This document shows positions 7,844-15,763 of a stretch of 19,934 nt of DNA, piece after piece. A program made the translations under genes and the position numbers. Each line of letters begins with the position of its first letter. Within the stretch, counting starts at the first letter, position 1. The notes beneath the pieces are model-generated. The model made no database searches. It saw nothing but the letters and a program-made list of their open reading frames with translations, and was not told the DNA's origin. Location of the stretch: assembly GCA_001275005.1 (NCBI GenBank), contig JWZX01001452.1, positions 1-19,934 on the forward strand, given 5' to 3'. This DNA is from Chrysochromulina tobinii (taxonomy: Eukaryota > Haptophyta > Prymnesiales > Chrysochromulinaceae).

Positions 7844-9297
7844 ATCTTCTTCTCGGCGCGATCGAGGTGGAGATTGAGCCAAGCCTCGGCCATGATCAGC
7901 CCATCTTCCCCCTCGCATCTTCCCCCATCTTCCCCCGGGGGGATCCCCATCAGCCCATCTTCCCCCTCGCCCGCGTCGGATCCTCCGCCTGTGACGCCAA
8001 GGAGCTCCTCCGCTGCATCCCGTGCTCTCTCCTCTCCACTCCCATCCCCATCCCCATCCCCATCCGCGCCTGTCGGTGTCGCCGAGGCCTCAGGCGGAGA
8101 CGCGGCCGCGCTCGCATCGGTGGGGACGTTGGCAACGAGACGCGCCAGCGCGTGCTCGAGGCCGCGAAACTGCAGCACCATCGGAGAGGGTGCCGAGGGC
8201 GACGAGAAAGGCGGCGAGGGCGGCGGCGAGGCGGCCGTGGCGCCACCAGCCTCCTTGGCGTTTAGAGCCTTGTCCTCGCCGGCAGCGCCGCCGCCCTCCC
8301 CGCCGTGCACCCCATCGCCTTGCTGCAGCGCTGCCCACAATCGCTCGACGAGCTCCGCCTTCAGTCCGTCTGTCGGTAACCCGCGCGCATTCAGTTGCGT
8401 GCGCAGCTCTGCCACTCGCAGCCGCCGAAGACCCGCGAAGGACAGATGACGTAAGGATGTGTGCGCGAGGCCGCTCGGCGCTGGCGCTGGCTCCGCACCG
8501 TCCGCTAGATTGTCCACGTCGACCGTCACCGCCGACGGCGGCGGCGAACTGGCTGATGACACGCCGCCGCCGCCGCCGCCGCCGGCAGCAGCGGTGGCGG
8601 CAGGAGCGACCAAGTCCGCGGCGGCGGCGGCGAGGAATGTGCGGGCGCTCGCGGCGAGCGCGTCGTCTCGCGCATGCGTCCGGTCAAAGAGGCAGAGCAC
8701 GGGCGCCTGCAGCGCCGCCAGCTCGTCGCGCATCACACGCGGCGCACACAGCGCCACGCCGGAGCACACAGGCAGCGTTGGGCCGTCGGCGCTCAACGCA
8801 CGCAGCGCCAGTGGCGCGCCGTGGCCCACGCCCGCCAGCGCGACCGGCCCAACTCGGTGGTCGGCGCGCAGGTAGATGGCCCAGTCGCGCACGTCAGACG
8901 CCACGCGGCGTGGCGGCAGGTTGCTTGCCCAGGCCTCGGAGACGACGGCAGCTGTGGTGGTGCAAAGCGCATCAGCAGCAGAGGCGCCAGTGCCGTCGCG
9001 GCTGAGCTCCGGCACGAGCACAATCGCGAAGCAGAAGACGGCGAGGCGGTCAGCAAGGCTGCGCGTGCGCGCACTAGGACCACCGCTCGCATCTGGTAAG
9101 AGCACGATGGCGCGCGACGCCCGAGGTCGGCGGTCGGTTTCCCGCTCCTCTGTGAGGTAGGCACAAGCGCGCGTGCCGTCGGAGAGGTCGAGCTCGACCG
9201 TGCGTGCGTCCAGGTCGTAGTCGTCGGCGAGGGACGCACGGGCGAGGGACGCACGGCGCACACGGCCGCCAATGGAACGGTCGGCCCAGAGCCGCAT
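7825..9297 (-). CDS. Dienelactone-hydrolase-like protein lacking the nucleophile, with inserted SAP domain
   Basis: The protein has 490 residues from the ATG at 9297. Residues about 27-225 follow the dienelactone hydrolase alpha/beta fold: a DGTRACAYL strand, AIVLLPDASGG, the LADRLA helix, and APVLCLFD as the late strand. At the nucleophile elbow, where the family has GxCxGG or GxSxG, this protein has G156-V-G158-H-G160, so the Cys/Ser is glycine; the Glu of the HEIFG element is also absent. A Gly/Ser-rich linker then leads to a clear SAP motif at 290-325 (LRVAELRTQLNARGLPTDGLKAELVERLW), followed by a second linker. The hydrolase pattern seems to resume at about 373-390 (FRGLEHALARL, His382) and 471-481 (EAWLNLHLDRA). 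Catalysis is unlikely. SAP domains bind DNA or RNA, so a nuclear or organellar nucleic-acid role is inferred. The start context is weak (T at -3), but no other in-frame ATG precedes the fold. Confidence 0.8.
   Translation of the reverse strand: MRLWADRSIGGRVRRASLARASLADDYDLDARTVELDLSDGTRACAYLTEERETDRRPRASRAIVLLPDASGGPSARTRSLADRLAVFCFAIVLVPELSRDGTGASAADALCTTTAAVVSEAWASNLPPRRVASDVRDWAIYLRADHRVGPVALAGVGHGAPLALRALSADGPTLPVCSGVALCAPRVMRDELAALQAPVLCLFDRTHARDDALAASARTFLAAAAADLVAPAATAAAGGGGGGGVSSASSPPPSAVTVDVDNLADGAEPAPAPSGLAHTSLRHLSFAGLRRLRVAELRTQLNARGLPTDGLKAELVERLWAALQQGDGVHGGEGGGAAGEDKALNAKEAGGATAASPPPSPPFSSPSAPSPMVLQFRGLEHALARLVANVPTDASAAASPPEASATPTGADGDGDGDGSGEERARDAAEELLGVTGGGSDAGEGEDGLMGIPPGEDGGRCEGEDGLIMAEAWLNLHLDRAEKKMATVGR
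8041..8064 (-). repeat. 6-bp microsatellite (CCCATC)4
   Basis: Four copies of CCCATC on the plus strand encode an Asp-Gly run in the C-terminal linker of the SAP/hydrolase protein. Confidence 0.9.
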
Positions 9298-9796
9298 GAA
9301 AACTGCCGTTCACAGCGACACAACTTTCACGCGCTGTGAACAACGACACATGACTGTCTCTCGCCTATCCAGCCCGCCCGCGCCGGTACACACCGTAGCT
9401 CGGCTGCTGTGGCAGCCTGGTGGCTGCTGGGCCTCTGGTCTGGTGTCAGTGGCGGCACACACGCCTCAAAAGCTCACATATCTCCCGCACACTGGGCCAC
9501 GTTGCCGCGTCAAAGCCCGTCATGCCGCATGCACCCTTCCCCCCGGCTCGAGAGCTCCTTGAACGCATGCCCCAGGTCATCATGTGACATTACGCTGTCC
9601 TGTGCATGCCCCGCCCTGCACACGGCTCACACGGCGTACGCGGTTCGTAGTGCTCCCCCCTCTCCACACCTGCCGTCGCCCGCCCCATGCCTGGTGCCCA
9701 TGGGTAGTCTACCGCCCCACCACCGCGAGTGCTCGCTGCCACGACTGCACACTGCTCGGAGTGCTCACTACTGCGAGTGCTCACTACTGCGAGTGC
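9298..9796. other. Intergenic region upstream of the SAP/hydrolase gene
   Basis: The region holds the promoter side of the SAP/hydrolase gene (inverted repeat at 9308-9341) and the 3' flank of the helical-repeat gene (16-bp tandem repeats near 9759). I found no TATA box, RNA gene or independent coding sequence. The gene-4 frame stays open after its TGA down to a TAA at 9590. Confidence 0.55.
9308..9341. promoter_or_regulatory. Perfect 10-bp inverted repeat upstream of the SAP/hydrolase start
   Basis: GTTCACAGCG (9308-9317) and CGCTGTGAAC (9332-9341) are exact inverted copies separated by 14 bases, 11-44 bp upstream of the ATG at 9297. It could be a leader hairpin or a two-site operator. The same decamer occurs upstream of the F-box/TPR gene at 7621-7630. 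Confidence 0.6.
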
Positions 9797-9806
9797 TCAC
9801 TCCTGA
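9759..9806. repeat. 16-bp tandem repeat, three copies, spanning a stop codon
   Basis: Units start at 9759, 9775 and 9791; the first two are identical (GAGTGCTCACTACTGC) and the third diverges at its end. A decayed copy lies at 9727. The TGA stop of the helical-repeat gene (9797-9799) lies in the last unit, so the stop and its context are repeated downstream. Confidence 0.92.
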
Positions 9807-12800
9807 GACTCCTCGAGCTTGCGAAGCTCCTCCGCCTCGGCCATGAGCTTTTTGGCGCGCTCTTGCAGCCGCTGCAGGTATGCGTCCTCGTCCTCCATCG
9901 CGCCCCGCGTCGCCGCTTGCTGCTTCTCCTTTTGCTGCACGAAGCGATCGTACGCCGCGTCCGCTGCACCCTTGCCCGCTGCACCGTCGCTCGTCTTGGG
10001 AGAGGGCGGCGCGCTCGGCGGGGCCGATGGTGCCTGTCCAGTGGGTTTCGCCGCATCCTCCTGCGACTTGAGGAAGAGCGCGGCGCCTCCGCCAAGCACA
10101 CCCACGCCTACGATCTTTTGGATCGTCTCGGTGACCGATCGTTGGAACGCCTGCGCCTCGGCCACCTTACGTGCCTCCTCCAGCCTCTTGGCACGCTCAG
10201 CCGCGTCCTTCTTCGCCTTCTCGGCCGCCGCCTTCTCCGCCGCCGCCTTGGCCTTGGCCTCGGCCGCTGCCTTCTCAGCCGCCGCCTTCTCCGCCGCCGC
10301 CTTGGCCTTGGCCTCGGCCGCTGCCTTCTCAGCCGCCGCCTTCTCCGCCGCCGCCTTGGCCTTGGCCTCGGCCGCAGCCTGGGCCTGCGCCTCTTTCTGA
10401 GCCGCCGCCGTAGCCTTGGCCTCGGCCGCTGCCTTCTCGGCTGCCGCCTTCTCCGCCGCCGCTGTAGCCTTGGCCTCGGCCGCAGCCTGGGCCTGCGCCT
10501 CTTTCTGAGCCGCCGCCGTAGCCTTAGCCTCGGCGGCCACCCTCGCAACCGCCTCGCGTTCGGCTGCCGCTGCGGCCTTTGCCTGAGCGCCAGCGTCATT
10601 TTCAGACTGCACGTCGTTTTCTGCAGCCGCCTTGGCCTTGGCCTCGGCCGCTGCCTTTGCCTGCGCCTCCTTCTGAGCTGCAGCCGTAGCCTTAGCTTCG
10701 GCAGCCACCTTTGCGACCGCTTCGCGTTCGGCTGCCGCTGCAGCCTTTGCCTGAGCGCCAGCGTCTGGTACCGCTATGGACGTCCCCTTACCCGCCGCCT
10801 TGGCCTTGAGAGACCCAACGAGCTGCGCCTCGGAAGCCTCCATCGCCTGCTGCTGCGCCTGACGCGCCGACTCCTGCGCCGCCTTCCTGGCCGCCACCTC
10901 CTCGGACTGGCGTGCGCGCACCGCCGCTAACTGCTCCAACGCCTTTGCATTGGCGGCCTCCTTGTCCGCGCGAAGCTGCTTCGCAGCGGCCTCCTGTGCT
11001 GCCAGGGCCGCCTGGCGATTGGCTGCAAGGGCCGCCTCAGCCTGCTCCTGCTCGACCTGCTTTGCTGCCGCCGCGGCGGCCGCCTTCGCCTTCGCCTCCG
11101 CCTCCGCCGCCACACGTGCCTCTGCGGCTGCCTTCTTCTTCGCCGCCTCCTCCGCCTGCTTGGCAGCCTCAGCGGCTTTTGCCTCGGCAGCGGCAGCGGC
11201 CTTTGCTTGCACCTCCTCCTGCTGAGCCGCCTTAGCTGCCGCCGCCTCAGCCGCCTTCTTAGCCTCCAGAGCCTGCTTCTCCGCCGCCGCCTTGGCCTTC
11301 TCCGCCTCCGCATTCGCCTTGGCTACCGCCGCCTCCTCCGCCTTCTTCGCCTCAGCTGCCTGCTTCTCCGCCGCCGCCTTCGCTTTCGCCTCGGCCTCTG
11401 CCGCCTTCGCAGCCGCCGCCTCCTCCGCCTTCTTAGCCTCAGCTGCCTGCTTCTCCGCCGCCGCCTTCGCTTTCGCCTCGGCCTCTGCCGCCTTCGAGGC
11501 CGCCGCGGCCTCCGCCTTCTTCGCTTCAGCTGCCTGCTTCTCCGCCGCCGCCTTCGCTTTCGCCTCGGCCTCTGCCGCCTTCGCAGCCGTTGCCGCCTCC
11601 GCTTTCTTCGCCTCGGCCGCCTGCTTCTCCGCCGCCGCCTTCGCCTTCGCTGCCGTCGCAGTCTCGGCCTTAGCCTTAGCTGCCGCCGCGGCCTCGGCCT
11701 TCTTCGCATTGACTGAGGGAGCGGGCGCGGCTGCCGATGCAACTTTCGATGCCACAGCCGCTACCGGCGCCGCCGGTTCCGCTGCGTTTGTTGCCTTCTT
11801 CAACTCGAGTGTGAGACGCTCAGCCTCCGCGCGTTCCTTCTCGATTTCCTTCTTAAGGGCGGCTTCCTCCTTCGCCACCTTCGCAAGCGCCGCCTCTTCC
11901 GCCTTCGCCGCCTTCGCCGCCTCGGCCGCCGCTTGCTTCTTAGCCTCGGCGGCCTTCTTGGCCGCCGTCGCTTCGGCTTCAGCAGCCTTCTTGGCCGCCA
12001 CATCCTTAGCCTTAGCGGCTTCGGCAGCTGCGCGCTTCTCGGCGTCTGCCGCCTTCGCAGCCGCCGCTGCCTCCGCCTTCTTCGCCTCGGCTGCCTTCTT
12101 GCCCGCCGCCGCCTTCGCTTTGGCCTCGGCCTCTGCCGCCTTCGAGGCCGCCGCAGCCTCCGCCTTCTTCGCCTCGGCCGCCTCCTTCTCCGCCGCCGCC
12201 TTCGCCTTCGCTGCCGTCGTCGCAGTCTCGGCCTTAGCCTTAGCTGCCGCCGCCTCCTCCGCCTTCTTCGCCTCGGCTGCCTTCTTGCCCGCCACCGCCT
12301 TCGCTTTCGCCTCGGCCTCTGCCGCCTTCGAGGCCGCCGCGGCCTCCGCCTTCTTCGCCTCGGCCGCCTGCTTCTCCGCCGCCGCCTTCTCGTTGGCTGC
12401 CGCCGCCGCCTCCGCCTTCTTCGACTGGGCCGCCTGCTTCTCCGCCGCCGCCTTCGCTTTCGCCTCGGCCTCTGCCGCCTTCGCCTTCGCCGCCGCCTCC
12501 GCCTTCTTGGCATCGGCCGCCTGCTTGTCCGCCGCAAGACGAGCCTTCGCCTCCTCCGCCTTCGCCTTGGCAGATGCTGCCTCCTTGGCTTTCTTGGCAT
12601 CGAGAACCTGCTTCTCACTGGCGAGACGAGCCTTTTCCGCCGTCGCCTTGGCCTTGGCCGCCTCCGCAGCCTCTGCTTTCGCCTTGGCTGCCGCTGCCGC
12701 CTCCGCCTTCTTTGCATCGACTGAGGGCGCCTTGGGCGCTGCCGCGGGCGCTTTGGCGACGGGCGCCTTAGCGACGGGGTTAGCGACGGGCGTGGCGGCG

Positions 12801-13780
12801 GGCTTGGCGGCAAGTTTGAGGGGCTTCGCGTCCTCGGCCGCAAGCATCTTCTCGAGCTCACGCAGCCGTGCCTCGGCGGCCGCCGCCTTGGCGTCCGCAG
12901 TCGCGAGGCGCTCTTCCTCGACCCGCACGGCCGCCTCGCGCTTGGCCTCGGCCGCAGCCTTCTCCGCCGCCGCCTTCTCTGCCGCCGCCTTCTTGGCCGC
13001 CTCCGCCGCCGCGCGCGCCTGCGCCTTCTCGGCCTCGGCCGCTTGCTTCGCGGCGGCGGCTTGCGCTTTCGCCGCAGCTGCCTCCTCGGCCGCCTTTGCC
13101 TTCGCCGCAGCTTTGGCCGCATCAGCCACCGCCTTCGCTTTCGCTGCTGCCTCGTCAGCCGCGAGCCTGGCTGCCTTTTGCTGCGCGGCCGCCTCGGCGC
13201 GGGCGGCAACCTCGGCCGCGCGCTTGGCCTCCTTGGCGGCATCCTTCAGCGGCGCCGCCGCCGACCGGCGCCCTGTCTTGACCTCCTTCGCGCGCGCCTC
13301 CGCCTCCGCTCGGGCCGCCGCTTCGGCGGCCCTCTGCGCGGGCGTCTTGGCCTTCTCAGCGGCGTCGGCCTTCTTGGCCGCCACCTCCTCCGCGCGCGAC
13401 AGCGCCTGAACCGCCTTCGCGAGCCCTCTGTCTGCCTTCTCGATCGCGAGCTTTGATGCGTCCGCTGACTTGAGCGCCTCCAGCGAGGCCTGCGCAGAGT
13501 CCACATCGAACTGGAGCTCGGCGACCTTGGCCTTGGCCTCCGCGGCGGCAATGCGGGCCTCAGCCGACTTGAGCACGGCCACTGCGTCACTCTCTGCGAC
13601 GGGTGCCGCCCACGCAGCGGACATTGGAGCAAGCGCTCCTGGATGTGTCAGTGAGTGGAGCGGTTCGAAGATGGGCGGCGCGTTCGCGAGCAGCGCCGCG
13701 AGTGCAATCGACCCGAAGGACGATGCAGCCGCCCGGCCGCCTGCATAGGGGCCGCCTGAGCGCGGCACGGGTGAACGCAT
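9797..13780 (-). CDS. Giant Ala/Lys/Glu-rich helical repeat protein, possible C-terminal membrane anchor
   Basis: The protein has 1327 residues from the ATG at 13780 (G at -3). After an N-terminal segment with a mildly hydrophobic stretch (SIALAALLANAPPIF, about residues 23-37), almost the whole chain is Ala, Lys, Glu and Gln without helix breakers, which predicts a very long coiled coil or single alpha-helix. Several repeat families are visible: a 29-residue unit (QAAEAKKAEAAAASKAAEAE start) and an 18-residue unit (AAAEKAAAEKAAAEAKAK). Near the C-terminus residues about 1223-1237 (IVGVGVLGGGAALFL) could cross a membrane, followed by a Pro-rich linker and a charged helix ending LEESQE. It resembles TolA-like or LEA-like proteins only in composition, and I assign no family. 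A spacer or tether on an organelle membrane is a guess. The GTG at 13840 in the same frame is not a credible eukaryotic start. Confidence 0.78.
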   Translation of the reverse strand: MRSPVPRSGGPYAGGRAAASSFGSIALAALLANAPPIFEPLHSLTHPGALAPMSAAWAAPVAESDAVAVLKSAEARIAAAEAKAKVAELQFDVDSAQASLEALKSADASKLAIEKADRGLAKAVQALSRAEEVAAKKADAAEKAKTPAQRAAEAAARAEAEARAKEVKTGRRSAAAPLKDAAKEAKRAAEVAARAEAAAQQKAARLAADEAAAKAKAVADAAKAAAKAKAAEEAAAAKAQAAAAKQAAEAEKAQARAAAEAAKKAAAEKAAAEKAAAEAKREAAVRVEEERLATADAKAAAAEARLRELEKMLAAEDAKPLKLAAKPAATPVANPVAKAPVAKAPAAAPKAPSVDAKKAEAAAAAKAKAEAAEAAKAKATAEKARLASEKQVLDAKKAKEAASAKAKAEEAKARLAADKQAADAKKAEAAAKAKAAEAEAKAKAAAEKQAAQSKKAEAAAAANEKAAAEKQAAEAKKAEAAAASKAAEAEAKAKAVAGKKAAEAKKAEEAAAAKAKAETATTAAKAKAAAEKEAAEAKKAEAAAASKAAEAEAKAKAAAGKKAAEAKKAEAAAAAKAADAEKRAAAEAAKAKDVAAKKAAEAEATAAKKAAEAKKQAAAEAAKAAKAEEAALAKVAKEEAALKKEIEKERAEAERLTLELKKATNAAEPAAPVAAVASKVASAAAPAPSVNAKKAEAAAAAKAKAETATAAKAKAAAEKQAAEAKKAEAATAAKAAEAEAKAKAAAEKQAAEAKKAEAAAASKAAEAEAKAKAAAEKQAAEAKKAEEAAAAKAAEAEAKAKAAAEKQAAEAKKAEEAAVAKANAEAEKAKAAAEKQALEAKKAAEAAAAKAAQQEEVQAKAAAAAEAKAAEAAKQAEEAAKKKAAAEARVAAEAEAKAKAAAAAAAKQVEQEQAEAALAANRQAALAAQEAAAKQLRADKEAANAKALEQLAAVRARQSEEVAARKAAQESARQAQQQAMEASEAQLVGSLKAKAAGKGTSIAVPDAGAQAKAAAAAEREAVAKVAAEAKATAAAQKEAQAKAAAEAKAKAAAENDVQSENDAGAQAKAAAAAEREAVARVAAEAKATAAAQKEAQAQAAAEAKATAAAEKAAAEKAAAEAKATAAAQKEAQAQAAAEAKAKAAAEKAAAEKAAAEAKAKAAAEKAAAEKAAAEAKAKAAAEKAAAEKAKKDAAERAKRLEEARKVAEAQAFQRSVTETIQKIVGVGVLGGGAALFLKSQEDAAKPTGQAPSAPPSAPPSPKTSDGAAGKGAADAAYDRFVQQKEKQQAATRGAMEDEDAYLQRLQERAKKLMAEAEELRKLEESQE
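10250..10390 (-). repeat. 54-bp (18-residue) tandem repeat in the helical-repeat gene
   Basis: A 54-bp unit containing GGCCTTGGCCTCGGCCGC recurs at about 10250, 10304 and 10358. Eighteen residues equal five alpha-helical turns, so each unit puts identical residues on the same helix face. A diverged 36-residue duplication (about 10375 and 10483) and a further block pair (about 10532 and 10700) lie beside it. Confidence 0.85.
11357..11640 (-). repeat. 87-bp (29-residue) tandem repeat in the helical-repeat gene
   Basis: The block GCCTGCTTCTCCGCCGCC recurs at an 87-bp spacing (about 11358, 11445, 11532 and 11619), encoding a 29-residue helical unit rich in AEAKKAEAAA. Related diverged units are at about 12060-12480. 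Confidence 0.85.
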
Positions 13781-13844
13781 GACCGCCAACTCCGACGCGA
13801 GGCGTCGCGAGCTCCCGGCAGAATCTCGCGGGTTCGTCACGCAT
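13587..13844 (-). promoter_or_regulatory. Overlapping upstream ATG/ORF in the helical-repeat gene leader
   Basis: If transcription starts about 30 bp below the TATA box at 13931, the first ATG is at 13844. It has poor context (T at -3, C at +4) and opens an 85-codon frame that overlaps the main start at 13780 out of phase. The main ATG would be reached by leaky scanning, unless transcription starts below 13844 or the leader is spliced. I do not consider the 85-residue product a real protein. Confidence 0.3.
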
Positions 13845-13929
13845 TAAATTCGAGGTTGAGAAAGATTAGTCGAGCGAGGCTACAACGTGAGCGTCGAGCC
13901 CGTGCCGCGAGCGTGTGTGCGGTGTGCTA

Positions 13930-13936
13930 ATTTATA
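13930..13936 (-). promoter_or_regulatory. TATA box of the helical-repeat gene
   Basis: TATAAAT on the minus strand (context GCGTATAAATTAGC), about 150 bp upstream of the chosen ATG at 13780. The spacing matches the TATA box of the F-box/TPR gene (141 bp), which supports both start choices. Confidence 0.6.
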
Positions 13937-14001
13937 CGCATGCTCGTGTATGCTCTAGATGCTGCCGGTCCCCTTGGCTTGCTGTGTGTCGACATTTCTC
14001 A

Positions 14002-14010
14002 AGTTCCGTC
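14002..14010 (+). promoter_or_regulatory. AGTTCCGTC intergenic motif
   Basis: One of four exact plus-strand copies of AGTTCCGTC, all in intergenic DNA. It lies about 65 bp upstream of the TATA box of the helical-repeat gene, in opposite orientation to it. A second TTCCGTC follows at 14015-14021. Confidence 0.4.
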
Positions 14011-14071
14011 ACTGATTCCGTCAAGTGCCGTCCATCCGTCGCCGCCGGCGCTCGGCCGGCGATTGCGCGGC

Positions 14072-15763
14072 TCATCGGCGCACCTGCACGTTGACGAGGA
14101 GGCGCTGGACCTGCTCGATGGCGTCGTCACTCACGAGAGCGCAGAAGCGTAGGTTGAGCGAGAGCAGAAGGGGACACGAGTGAGCGAGAGTTAGGAGCGC
14201 CGTGTCGGTCACTAGGTCCTTGCAGCCGCCCAGATCGAGCGAGATCAAGCGCGGGCAGTGCGCCGCGATCGCTTGCAGTGCGAGGTTGGTGAGCTTGGTG
14301 CAGCCGCCAATGTCGAGCGAGGCAAGGCGCCCACAACCTCTGCACAGGGCCGCGAGGCCGTCGCCACTGATGGCCTCGCAGTAGGCGAGGCTCAATGTCG
14401 CGAGGCTCGGGCAATGGCGCGCGAGGGCCTCGAGAGCATCGTCGCCAACGTCGCACCAGCCGAGGTCGAGCGTGCGCAGCTCGTGGCACCCCTCGGCGAG
14501 CGCGCGCACGGCAGCCGAACTCACACGGCCGGCACGCTCGAGGTAAAAGGCGCGAAGGTCGGGGCAGTGGACGGCGACGGCAAAGACGGATGCGGCGGAG
14601 ACCTTGCTACAGAGGCGCAGATCGAGCGATCGCAAGTGGCCGCACGCGGACGCGAGCGTGGTGATGCCCACGTCGGAGACGGAAGAGCACACCCAAAGGT
14701 TGAGGGACGTAAGCTGAGGGCAGCCGGCGGCGAGGGATGCGAGCCCGTGGTCGGAGATCTCCGGATACCCCTCGAGCTCGAGCGAGTGCAGCAAGTGGCA
14801 GCCGGCCGCGAGCGCCGCAAGCCCGTCGTCCGTCACCGAGGCGCAGCGCGACACGTCGAGCGCCTCGAGCTGCGTGCAGTACTGTGCGAGCGTCGTGAGC
14901 AGCACGTCGCTCACCGCGCGGCACTGGCGCACGCATAGGGTGCGCAGGTAGCGACACGAGCGGGCGATGACGCCCACGCCCACGTCGGTCACGAGGGTGC
15001 ACCCGCCGAGCGCAAGGTGCTCGAGGTGCGCGCTCGCATCCTCCAACGCCCAGCCAGAGAGCTCGCGGCATCCTTCGAGCTGGATCGAATTCAGCTGCCG
15101 ACACGCGCCCACGAGATGGCGCACGCCGCGGTCGGAGACGCGTGAGCAGCCCGAGAGGTCGAGGGCCGTGAGCGAGCTGCGCAGGTGCGCCAATACTAGC
15201 AGCCCGCGGTCGGACACATCGCACCAGCCCAGGTGAAGGCAGCGCAGCGACGGGCAGCGAGGCACGAGAAGGGCGAGGCCCCGATCGGTCACGTCGCGGC
15301 AGCCGAGCAGGCCTAGTGAGAGGAGACCAGGCAGGAGCGAACCGAGCCGGAGGAGCGCCCTGTCCGTCACGTCGTCGCACTCCTGGAGGTTCAGCTTCGT
15401 TAAGCTCCTGAAACTTTCTGCGACGAGGGCCACCTCGGCGTCCGTCGCGTCCGATTCTTTGAGGTCGAGGTCGGAGAGGAGTGGGTAGCGCTTGCTGAGC
15501 GCGCGCAGTGCCTGCGGCAGCGACGCGTCACCGCGCAGCGACACCTTTGAGACCGCGAGCGAGAGCACCGCCGGGCAGAAGGTGCGCGCAACCTCCTGCG
15601 AAACCGCCGAGAGCGTGAGCAGGCTGCCAATGGGCAGGAACGCTGCGACCTGCTGCACCGCATCCGTGTCGAGCCGGGAGAAGATGGAGACATAGTGCGG
15701 CAGCATGTCTGCGTCCTCCACGTCCGCGTCCACCGCATCCACGTCCTCCTCCATGCCATGCAT
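14072..15763 (-). CDS. F-box / leucine-rich repeat protein (FBXL, AMN1-like)
   Basis: The protein has 563 residues from the ATG at 15763 (A at -3). After an acidic N-terminus, residues about 30-65 (LDTDAVQQVAAFLPIGSLLT) match an F-box. From about residue 95 to the end there are 18 consecutive cysteine-containing leucine-rich repeats of about 26 residues with the pattern LxxLxLxxCxxVTDxGLxxLAxxCPx, typical of FBXL2/FBXL20/GRR1 and AMN1. Family members bind Skp1 through the F-box and select substrates for SCF ubiquitin ligases with the LRR solenoid. The repeats keep their spacing throughout, with no frameshift or missing repeat; repeats 4, 6 and 14 are slightly short. The acidic leader lacks any targeting signal, so a cytosolic or nuclear location is likely. 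It is divergently paired with the La-DeCL gene across 189 bp. Confidence 0.93.
   Translation of the reverse strand: MHGMEEDVDAVDADVEDADMLPHYVSIFSRLDTDAVQQVAAFLPIGSLLTLSAVSQEVARTFCPAVLSLAVSKVSLRGDASLPQALRALSKRYPLLSDLDLKESDATDAEVALVAESFRSLTKLNLQECDDVTDRALLRLGSLLPGLLSLGLLGCRDVTDRGLALLVPRCPSLRCLHLGWCDVSDRGLLVLAHLRSSLTALDLSGCSRVSDRGVRHLVGACRQLNSIQLEGCRELSGWALEDASAHLEHLALGGCTLVTDVGVGVIARSCRYLRTLCVRQCRAVSDVLLTTLAQYCTQLEALDVSRCASVTDDGLAALAAGCHLLHSLELEGYPEISDHGLASLAAGCPQLTSLNLWVCSSVSDVGITTLASACGHLRSLDLRLCSKVSAASVFAVAVHCPDLRAFYLERAGRVSSAAVRALAEGCHELRTLDLGWCDVGDDALEALARHCPSLATLSLAYCEAISGDGLAALCRGCGRLASLDIGGCTKLTNLALQAIAAHCPRLISLDLGGCKDLVTDTALLTLAHSCPLLLSLNLRFCALVSDDAIEQVQRLLVNVQVRR

Noticed and set aside
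7825-9297. Calling the SAP/hydrolase protein an active carboxymethylenebutenolidase
   Set aside because: The nucleophile position is glycine and the conserved Glu near the N-terminus is missing.
9759-9806. Regular short repeats that might suggest a CRISPR array
   Set aside because: The units are directly adjacent with no spacers and lie in a eukaryotic 3' flank.
9584-10930. 448-residue plus-strand ORF with RLGLGLGRCLL repeats
   Set aside because: It lies antisense to the 3' part of the helical-repeat gene, and its repeats are that gene's repeats read backwards.
11292-13409. 705-residue plus-strand ORF and other long ORFs opposite or in shifted frames of the big genes
   Set aside because: They are antisense or frame shadows of GC-rich repeat DNA; they show only compositional runs (FAAASAF, RRRRP) and no domains.
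9797-13780. Assigning the helical-repeat protein to TolA, LEA or mitofilin
   Set aside because: The resemblance is only Ala/Lys/Glu composition; no diagnostic C-terminal domain or 11-mer LEA consensus is visible.
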